Below, piece by piece: positions 13,501-18,776 of a stretch of 64,000 bases of DNA. The first letter of the stretch is position 1, and every line of letters starts with the position of its first letter. The position numbers and the translations under genes were made by a program. The notes under the pieces are model-generated. The model was not told the origin of the DNA. It made no database searches and was given only the letters and a program-made list of their open reading frames with translations. Location: contig WNDY01000010.1 of the NCBI GenBank assembly GCA_009914555.1, positions 1-64,000 on the forward strand, read 5' to 3'. This stretch comes from Xylophilus sp. Lineage in GTDB: Bacteria > Pseudomonadota > Gammaproteobacteria > Burkholderiales > Burkholderiaceae_C.

Positions 13501-13600
13501 CCTTCATGGCCTGGAAGGCCAGCGTGCCCGCGAAGGTGAGCAGCACGAAGAGCATCACCGCGGGAATGGGGTTCCTGATCGACCAGGAGGAAACGTTCAT
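10511..13600 (-). CDS. RND efflux transporter permease (HAE1 type)
   Basis: The 1029-residue inner-membrane protein is the proton-driven pump of a tripartite efflux system. It begins with the RND N-terminal helix (SIRNPIPAVMLFVLLTFAG), two large periplasmic loops and two sets of six transmembrane helices. Helix 4 carries the proton-relay acidic pair in LSLVVGILVDDAIVEVENI. The ATG at 13600 has AGGAGG a few bases upstream. It is the last gene of a four-gene operon, 11 bases after the adaptor stop. The substrate cannot be told from sequence; HAE1 pumps export hydrophobic and amphiphilic compounds including drugs and solvents. Confidence 0.93.
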   Translation of the reverse strand: MNVSSWSIRNPIPAVMLFVLLTFAGTLAFQAMKVQNFPDMDLPMVNVTAQLPGASPGQLETDVARKIENSIATVQGLKHITTTVQDGVVTILAEFRLEKPVQEAVDDVRSAVSRVRADMPADLRDPIITKVDLAGQPVLAYTISSNRLDEEGLSWFVDDTVQRRLLAVPGVGAVNRVGGALREVRVALDAQRMQALGATAADVSRQLKQVQNESAGGRADLGDAEQPVRTLATVQSAEELGNLQLAIGGRRVRLADVATVTDTVAEKRAAALLDGKPVVGFEVARSRGASEVEVGAAVQKALDELKAQHPDIVLTEAFNFVQPVAEEYQGSLHLLYEGAILAVVVVWLFLRDWRATFVSAVALPLSVIPAFVGMYLLGFSINVITLLALSLVVGILVDDAIVEVENIVRHLRMGKTPYQAAMEAADEIGLAVVATTFTLIAVFLPTAFMSGVAGRVFKQFGWTAALAVFASLVVARLLTPMMAAYLLKPVVAAEREPRWMQWYMGAAAWSLKHRLATMLLALAFFAGSIALIPLLPTGFIPPDDNSQTQVYLELAPGSTLAETTASAEEARRRLMKVAHVKSVYTTVGAGSAGNDAFSGGGASEPRKATLTVQLDARGARPRKQGIESQIRAALETLPGVRLKVGLGGSNDKYVLVLSGDDPQALLAASRDVERELRTIAGLGNIGSSASLVRPEIAVRPDFARAADLGVTSAAIGETLRVATVGDYDVSLPKLNLAQRQVPIIVRLDDAARENLDTLRRLAVPGTRGPVMLGDVATLEVAGGPAVINCYDRARNVNFEIELAGMQLGDVVRAVHDLPAVKNLPPGVRVTEVGDAEVMGELFASFGLAMLTGVLCIYIVLVLLFKHFLHPVTILAALPLSLGGAFVGLLIAHKSFSMPSLIGLIMLMGIATKNSILLVEYAILARRGQSRAGEDAGHHEREPMSRWDALLDACHKRARPIIMTTIAMGAGMLPIAIGTGAADPSFRSPMAVAVIGGLITSTVLSLLVIPAVFTYVDDVAQWLLRRVRRG

Positions 13601-13611
13601 GGCGCGCTCGC

Positions 13612-14763
13612 TTACTTCACCGGGGACTGCGCGACGCGCACGATATCGCGGTCGTTGAGGAAGCCCGCGCCGGTCACGACGACCGGCTGGTCCGCGGCGA
13701 GGCCGCCGGTGATTTCCACCCGGTCGCCGACGCGCCGGCCGGTCTGCACCTTGCGCTGCGCCACGCGCTGCTGGCCTTCGGCCGGCGCCGGCACGAAGAC
13801 GTAGCTGAAGGCCTCGCGCACCACCACTGCGGACTGCGGCACGGTCAGCGCCTCGCTCTCGCCGAGCGCGAAGGCGCCGCTGGCGAACATGCCGGCCTTG
13901 GCGGGCAGGCCGTTGCGGCTCTGCGCGGGAAGGTCCACGTAGACCAGCGCATTGCGCGTCTGCGAATCGACCGTGGGGCCGATGGTGCGCACCGCGCCGT
14001 CGAGGATGGCGCCGCTGGCCGCGGTGACCTGCACCCGGGCGCCGGGCCGGATGCGGCCCAGCTCGGCCGAAGTGACCTCGGCCCGCCATTCGAGCCTCCC
14101 CTTGCGCACCATGCGGAACAGCTCGGTGCCCGCGCCCACGACGGCACCGACGGTGGCCGTGCGCGACGAGATCACGCCGCTGTCGGGCGCGCGCACCTCG
14201 GTGAAGCCCACCTGCAGCTGCTGCGCCTGGACCTGCGCGCGCGCCGCGGCCACGCGGGCGTCGGCCGTCTGCGCGCTGGTGGCGTACTGCGCGATCTGCG
14301 AGGCGCTGAGCGCGCCCGAGTTGGCCAGGGTGCGGGCGCGCTCGTTGTTGGCGCGCGCGTCGGCGGCGCTGGCCTCGGCTTCGAGCAGGCTGGCGCGGGC
14401 CTGCGCGAGGCTGGCTTGCACCGTCTCGGGCGCGAAGGTGGCGAGCACCTGGCCGGCCTTGACCGTGTCGCCCACGTTCACCCGCACGTCGGCCAGCCGC
14501 AGGCCGCCGACCTGCGCGCCGATGCTGGCCTCCTGCCAGGCGGCGATGCTGCCGTTGGCCACCAGCGTCAGCGGCAGCGCGCCGCGCTGCGGCAACGCGG
14601 TGGTGACGGTGAGCGCCGGACGCGCCGCGGCGGGCGCCGGGTCGGCCGCCGTGGCGCGCAGCGCGGCAAGGCCCAGGCCGGCCAAGACGATCAGTACCGC
14701 CGCCGCGGCGGTGACGGTGGCGCGGCGGTCGCGCAGGAAGGAAGCGGCATCGGGTCGGCGCAT
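13612..14763 (-). CDS. RND efflux periplasmic adaptor (membrane fusion protein)
   Basis: The 383-residue protein has one N-terminal membrane anchor (about residues 15-36) and the HlyD/AcrA layout: barrel-sandwich half (GQVLATFAPETVQASLAQAR), an alanine-rich alpha-hairpin (about 125-190), the second lipoyl half (VRAPDSGVISSRTATVGAVV) and beta-barrel and membrane-proximal domains. It bridges the inner-membrane pump encoded next and the outer-membrane channel encoded before it. The gap to the upstream channel gene is 103 bases and holds a hairpin repeat. The ATG at 14763 fits the position of the membrane anchor; no strong ribosome site is visible. Confidence 0.9.
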   Translation of the reverse strand: MRRPDAASFLRDRRATVTAAAAVLIVLAGLGLAALRATAADPAPAAARPALTVTTALPQRGALPLTLVANGSIAAWQEASIGAQVGGLRLADVRVNVGDTVKAGQVLATFAPETVQASLAQARASLLEAEASAADARANNERARTLANSGALSASQIAQYATSAQTADARVAAARAQVQAQQLQVGFTEVRAPDSGVISSRTATVGAVVGAGTELFRMVRKGRLEWRAEVTSAELGRIRPGARVQVTAASGAILDGAVRTIGPTVDSQTRNALVYVDLPAQSRNGLPAKAGMFASGAFALGESEALTVPQSAVVVREAFSYVFVPAPAEGQQRVAQRKVQTGRRVGDRVEITGGLAADQPVVVTGAGFLNDRDIVRVAQSPVK

Positions 14764-14812
14764 GGCAGGGATCCCAGGTTCAAAAAACAGAAATTGGAGC
14801 GGTCGCATCAGC

Positions 14813-14865
14813 GCGGCCCAGGCCAGCAGACGCCGCGCAAGGGCCGCCCCGCCCCGGGGGCTGTT
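14813..14865. repeat. REP-like hairpin repeat, copy A
   Basis: The core CCAGGCCAGCAGACGCCGCG followed by CAAGGGCCGCCCCGC is shared with copies near 29330 and 57810. It lies immediately behind the stop codon of the outer-membrane channel gene, inside the efflux operon. GC-rich inverted repeats in the core suggest an RNA hairpin that could stabilise the upstream message or lower expression of the downstream genes. Confidence 0.6.
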
Positions 14866-14866
14866 C

Positions 14867-16306
14867 TCATTCGTTCCAGCCTCCGCCGGCGGCCTTGTAC
14901 AAGGCGATCCAGGCGGCCATGCGCTCGCGGCGCAGGTTGACCTGCGTGGTGTCGGCGTTGAGCAGCGTGCGGCGCGCGTCCTCCAGCTCGATGCGGCTGG
15001 CCAGGCCGGCGTCGAAGCGGGCCTGCGCGCCCTGGAAGGCGGCGCGGTAGCCGGCCACGGCGGCCTCGGCATCGCCGGTGCGGTCGGCGGTGGACTGCAG
15101 GTTGACCAGCGCCTCCTCCACCTCGCGCACCGCCTGGCGCACCTTGCCGCGGTAGACGGCGACGGCCTCGTCGTACTTGGCGCGGGCCGCCTCGGTGTTG
15201 GCGCGGCGCTTGCCGCCGTCGAACAGCGGCAGCTGGAGCTGGACCGGGCCGAACGACCAGGTGTTGATGCTGCCCGAGAGGCTCGGCTCATCGACGTACA
15301 TGCGGCCGATGTTGCCGCCGATGGTCAGCCGCGGATAGCGCTGCGCCTCGGCATTGGCCACGTCGGCGCTGGCGGCGACCACGTCGCGCGCGGCCGACTG
15401 CACGTCCGGCCGCTGGGCCAGCACCCGGGCCGGCAGCGCGTCGATGGCGAACAGCTGGTCGGGCACCGGGCCGGCCGGCCGCGCGAGCCGCTCGCGCAGC
15501 GCGCCCTCCTCCAGCCCGGTGAGCGCGGCCAGGCCTTTGACCGCGACCTCGCACTGCGCGCGCTGCTGCGACAGGCGGTTGCCCGCGTCGGCCGCGCTGG
15601 CGCGGGCCAGCGCATCGTCGGCCGGCGCGGTGAAACCGGCCCGGGTGCTCAGGCCCGACAGGCGCGCGCTCTCGCGGCGCGAGGCGGCGTCGGTCTCGCT
15701 GACCGCGAGCTGGTCGCGGCAGGCGCGCCAGGCGGCGAGCTGGTTGGCCGTCTCGGCCGCGACCGAGACGCGGGCGTCGTGCCAGCCGGCCTGCGAGCCT
15801 TCGAGCCGCGCCTGGGCCGCGTCGCGCGCCGCGCGGTTGCCGCCGAACACGTCGGGCTCCCATGACGCCTGGAGCGTGCCCTGCGCGATCGTGGCGACCG
15901 CGAACAGCGAGGTCTGGAAGCCGCGATTGGCGTTGGCCGTGGCATCGGCCGTGGGGCCGAGCGCGGCGCCGGCCGACACGCGGCTGGCCCGTGCCTGGGC
16001 GATGCGCGAGGCGGCCTGGGCCACCGTGGGGCTCGCGCGCTCGGCCGCATCGATCAGTTCGGCCAGCACCGGGTCGTCGAGCCGCCGCCACCACTGCGCG
16101 AGGCCGGCCTGCGTGCCGCCATGCGGCAGCGACGGATCGACCGCGGGTTCTTCGGCCGGACGGGGCGCGTTCCAGGCCGCAGGCACGGCCACCTCGGGCG
16201 TGGGCGTCGGGCGCGGCAGCGCGCAGCCGGCCAGCGCGAGCGGCACGAGGAGCAGGCCCGCGGCGTGGCAGGCGGATCGGAAAGGCAGCGGCATCGTCGT
16301 CGTCAT
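14867..16306 (-). CDS. NodT/OprM-type outer-membrane efflux lipoprotein
   Basis: The 479-residue protein is the outer-membrane channel of the efflux system. It has a lipoprotein signal ending LALAGC (Cys about 28), followed by the two OEP repeats: an alpha-helical barrel with LDDPVLAELIDAAERASPTV in the first repeat and DVQSAARDVVAASADVANAE in the second, and family landmarks SWEPDVFG and LPLFDGGKRR. The start overlaps the TetR stop by four bases (ATGA), so the two genes are translationally coupled. Confidence 0.93.
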   Translation of the reverse strand: MTTTMPLPFRSACHAAGLLLVPLALAGCALPRPTPTPEVAVPAAWNAPRPAEEPAVDPSLPHGGTQAGLAQWWRRLDDPVLAELIDAAERASPTVAQAASRIAQARASRVSAGAALGPTADATANANRGFQTSLFAVATIAQGTLQASWEPDVFGGNRAARDAAQARLEGSQAGWHDARVSVAAETANQLAAWRACRDQLAVSETDAASRRESARLSGLSTRAGFTAPADDALARASAADAGNRLSQQRAQCEVAVKGLAALTGLEEGALRERLARPAGPVPDQLFAIDALPARVLAQRPDVQSAARDVVAASADVANAEAQRYPRLTIGGNIGRMYVDEPSLSGSINTWSFGPVQLQLPLFDGGKRRANTEAARAKYDEAVAVYRGKVRQAVREVEEALVNLQSTADRTGDAEAAVAGYRAAFQGAQARFDAGLASRIELEDARRTLLNADTTQVNLRRERMAAWIALYKAAGGGWNE

Positions 16307-17058
16307 GCGGCGTCGTGGGCGGTGGAACGGGTGGAGCGCCGGGGCGGGCGCAGCGGACGGGCCCGCGCGGCGGCGACCCGTCGGCGGCGCTCGGCCGCCA
16401 CGAGGGCGGCGCCGCCATCGACGAGCTGTGCCGTCCAGGCATCGACCGCCTCGGGCGTATCGAGCAGGCCGGGACGCAGTCGGCCGATCAGTTGCTGCTG
16501 CAACAGCAGGCTGCAGGCCAGGCCGGCGAAGGAGAATGCCAGGCGGTGCAGGGCGTCGTCGTCCGCCTCCAGCCGCAGGTGGCGCCGCAGCACGCCCACC
16601 AGGGCCTGGTGCGGGCCGACCTGGTCGTGCTCGATCTCCTCGGCCCAGAACGTGGTCGGATCCAGCGCCTCGCGCATGTACAGGCGCATGTACTGGCGCG
16701 CCAGCGTGGCGCCTTCGGCCTGCTTGAAGAGCGTGGTGAAGCCGCCGAAGTAGGCCGCGAGCGCGGCGCGCAGGCTGAGTGCGGGCGGCGTGAACAGCGG
16801 AACCAGTTCGCTCAGGCTGCCGACGGCCTCGGTGAAGGTGGCCCGGTACAGGCCCTCCTTGTCGCCGAAGTAGTAGCGGATGGCAGCCAGGTTGACCCCG
16901 GCGGCCTGCGCCAGGTCGCGCGTGGAGGTGCGGGCGAAGCCCTGCTCGGAGAACAGGCGCAGCGCCGCGAGCAGCAGGCGGCTGCGCGGATCGGTACGGT
17001 CCGCATGCAGCAGGCTCGGGCAGCGCGGCGGCGCGGAGGCGGCGGGCGGGGCGGGCAT
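16303..17058 (-). CDS. TetR-family regulator with CecR-like C-terminal domain
   Basis: The 251-residue protein has a TetR DNA-binding domain near residues 25-75 (LFSEQGFARTSTRDLAQAAG, then NLAAIRYYFGDKEGLYRATF) and a ligand domain with YMRLYMREALDPTTFWAEEI, as in the CecR/YbiH (DUF1956) subgroup. It is the first gene of the efflux operon, so it probably represses its own operon and responds to a pump substrate. A perfect inverted repeat 20 bases upstream of its start is the likely operator. The C-terminal arginine-rich tail is low in complexity. Confidence 0.92.
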   Translation of the reverse strand: MPAPPAASAPPRCPSLLHADRTDPRSRLLLAALRLFSEQGFARTSTRDLAQAAGVNLAAIRYYFGDKEGLYRATFTEAVGSLSELVPLFTPPALSLRAALAAYFGGFTTLFKQAEGATLARQYMRLYMREALDPTTFWAEEIEHDQVGPHQALVGVLRRHLRLEADDDALHRLAFSFAGLACSLLLQQQLIGRLRPGLLDTPEAVDAWTAQLVDGGAALVAAERRRRVAAARARPLRPPRRSTRSTAHDAA

Positions 17059-17067
17059 GGCCCCGCA

Positions 17068-17298
17068 TTACAGCATGGATTCAATCGAATGATTGAATCG
17101 TACAGGCTGCGCGACGGCCGCACCGCGCAGCGGCCGGGGGGCCAGGCCGCCGCCGGTTCGTTCGCCGGTTCGGGGTACTTGACCATCAGGCGCAGCGGGC
17201 CTTCGCTTCGGCCAGCGCCTGGCGATGGCGGGCAATACCTCGCCCATGCCGGCGTCGATGGCCCGGGCCCCTGTTTCGATGTCGAAGCTGCGCTTCAT
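17068..17298 (-). pseudogene. Antitoxin remnant of a HigB/HigA-type pair
   Basis: An ATG at 17298 overlaps the final TGA of the toxin remnant, the usual layout of RelE/HigB-HigA pairs. The first 20-25 residues (MKRSFDIETGARAIDAGMGE) could be the start of an antitoxin, but no helix-turn-helix follows. The frame drifts into arginine/proline-rich sequence and runs over the efflux operator to a stop at 17068. GGAGA precedes the start. I treat it as decayed. Confidence 0.4.
17078..17099. promoter_or_regulatory. Inverted-repeat operator of the TetR/efflux operon
   Basis: GATTCAATC-GAAT-GATTGAATC is a perfect 9-bp inverted repeat with a 4-bp spacer, centred about 30 bases upstream of the tetR start. 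Its AT-richness stands out against the surrounding 70% GC. Position, symmetry and size fit a TetR-family operator that autoregulates tetR and the efflux genes. Confidence 0.75.
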
Positions 17299-17516
17299 GG
17301 CTCGGTTCTCCGGTTGCGTTGGATGTGGCCGGCAGGCATGTTTTCTTGCCCTGCTTTCACGTACACGGCGAACAGCGCGATGAACCTTCCCACCGGGAAT
17401 CACGTTCCCGCCGGAGGATGGGCCGCAATCCGGTCGATGAAGGCATGCAATTCGTCTGTGCGCCAGATACCGGCCGCCTGCCGCTGGGAGGATGGGAGTT
17501 CGGTGACGGTTCGCAT
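17295..17516 (-). pseudogene. HigB/RelE-family toxin, internally deleted
   Basis: The N-terminal part (MRTVTELPSSQRQAAGIWRT, then DELHAFIDRIAAHPPAG) and the C-terminal part (RFIALFAVYVKAGQENMPAG) match the ends of RelE/HigB-like mRNA-interferase toxins. A base is missing before the conserved N-V-I-P-G segment, giving an in-frame TGA at about 17400. The following core of roughly 40 residues, with the basic catalytic strand of the family (RxxRxGxGKRGG type), is gone. Total length is now 74 codons against about 110 in intact relatives. It is non-functional. Confidence 0.65.
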
Positions 17517-17597
17517 GGGGAGGCGAACCACGGGAATCCCGTGCACGCCAGTACGCAGCAGGCACGGCGGGCGGCAGCCCCGCGGCCGCTGCCTGCC

Positions 17598-18776
17598 TCA
17601 GCGCCGCTCGATGAGCACCGGCGCGGCCGGCAGGCTGCCGCGCAGCTGGGCCGCCGCGCGCAGCGCCGCATCGCGCGAGTCGAACGGCCCGGCCTGCAGG
17701 CGGTGCAGGCCGCCGTCGGCGAACACTGCGAGCCGCGGTGCGAGCGGCTGCACGGCCGGCGCGATCTGCCGGCGCAGCTGCTCGGCGCCCTCGGGCCGGC
17801 CGAACGCGCCGAACTGCAGCCAGAAGCCCGCGGAGGTCGCCGGCTCGGCCGGTGGCGGTGGCGGTGGCGGTGGCGGTGGCGCGGCCGGCACGGTGGCGGC
17901 CGGCTCCAGCGGCGGCAGTTCCTGCGCGGCGATCGCCGCCGGCGCGGCCTGCACCGGCTGGGTCTGCACCGGCTCGGCCGGCGGTGCCGACGGCGCCAGC
18001 ACCGCGGCCGCCGCGACCGGCGCCGGTGTCGGCGCCGCCGGCGGGACACCGGAAACTGCCAGGGGTATCGTCCAATTGTCAGCCTGCACCAATCGCACTG
18101 GAGGCGTGATGGGGGGAGTATTTGACGCCAATGCCACCGGCTGCACCGCGGCCGCCGGCACCACGACGGCGGGCGCCGTGCGCGCGACCGCCGTGCCGGC
18201 ATCGCCGCCGCGGCGCCAGAGGCCGGCGCGGATGTCCTGCTGCGTGATGCGCTCCACCGTCACCGGCGCCACGCCGCGCAGCAGGTCGAGCTTGAGCGCG
18301 GCGGTGTAGCTCAGGTCGATCACGCGGCCGTCGTGGAAGGGCCCGTGGTCGTTGACCCGCACGATGACCGAGCGGCCGTTGGCCGGGTTGCTGACCCGCG
18401 CGTAGCTCGGGATCGGCAGCGTGGTGTGGGCGGCCGTCATCGCGTACATGTCGTAGGGCTCGCCGCTGGAGGTGGGCCTGCCGTGGAAGGCGCGGCCGTA
18501 CCACGAGGCCAGGCCGCTTTCGCTGTAGGGCCGGTCGTCGGTCAGCGGCACGTAGCTGCGGCCGAGCACCGCATAGGGCTTGTTGGGGCCGCCGCTGCGG
18601 ATGGCTTCGATGCGGGGCTCGGCGTCGGGCACGCTGGCGAGGTTGGGCGGCGGGTTGGCCGGCGGGCCGTCGCGGCCGCCGCCGGTGCGGCTGGCGCAGC
18701 CGGCCAGCAGCGCGGCCAGCACCGGCGCGCAGGCCAGCGCGGTGCGGCAGGCCGCCGTGCGCGCCGCCGGCCTCAC
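17598..18776 (-). CDS. rlpA: RlpA septal lytic transglycosylase with SPOR domain
   Basis: The 392-residue lipoprotein cleaves naked glycan strands in the cell wall. From a GTG at 18776 it has a signal ending LAALLAGC, a double-psi beta-barrel domain with GLASWYGRAFHGRPTSSGE, the catalytic Asp in VRVNDHGPFHDGRVIDLS, a long Ala/Pro linker with a run of ten or more prolines, and a C-terminal SPOR domain (FWLQFGAFGRPEGAEQLRRQ) that binds denuded septal peptidoglycan. The GTG overlaps the glnE stop (GTGA), giving translational coupling and a better signal peptide than the ATG ten codons upstream (18806). A paired-box element lies inside the linker. Confidence 0.93.
   Translation of the reverse strand: MRPAARTAACRTALACAPVLAALLAGCASRTGGGRDGPPANPPPNLASVPDAEPRIEAIRSGGPNKPYAVLGRSYVPLTDDRPYSESGLASWYGRAFHGRPTSSGEPYDMYAMTAAHTTLPIPSYARVSNPANGRSVIVRVNDHGPFHDGRVIDLSYTAALKLDLLRGVAPVTVERITQQDIRAGLWRRGGDAGTAVARTAPAVVVPAAAVQPVALASNTPPITPPVRLVQADNWTIPLAVSGVPPAAPTPAPVAAAAVLAPSAPPAEPVQTQPVQAAPAAIAAQELPPLEPAATVPAAPPPPPPPPPPAEPATSAGFWLQFGAFGRPEGAEQLRRQIAPAVQPLAPRLAVFADGGLHRLQAGPFDSRDAALRAAAQLRGSLPAAPVLIERR
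17851..17880. repeat. Five tandem GGTGGC hexamers
   Basis: Five perfect GGTGGC units encode the uninterrupted proline tract of the RlpA linker on the minus strand. Gains or losses of a unit stay in frame and would only change linker length, so slippage would be tolerated. Confidence 0.85.
18062..18122 (+). repeat. Paired GTAT-box element inside rlpA
   Basis: GGGGTATC (18062-18069) and GGAGTATT (18115-18122) are 53 bp apart and lie inside the region encoding the variable linker of RlpA. The overlying codons (for example ACT, CCT, CCA, TTG, AAT, ATA) are AT-richer than those of the neighbouring gene body, and the encoded stretch NTPPITPPVRLVQADNWTIP is not Ala/Pro-rich like the rest of the linker. 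Confidence 0.55.

Noticed and set aside
17100..17240. Small plus-strand frames across the efflux promoter region
   Set aside because: They begin within the operator and continue opposite the antitoxin remnant, with no conserved features.
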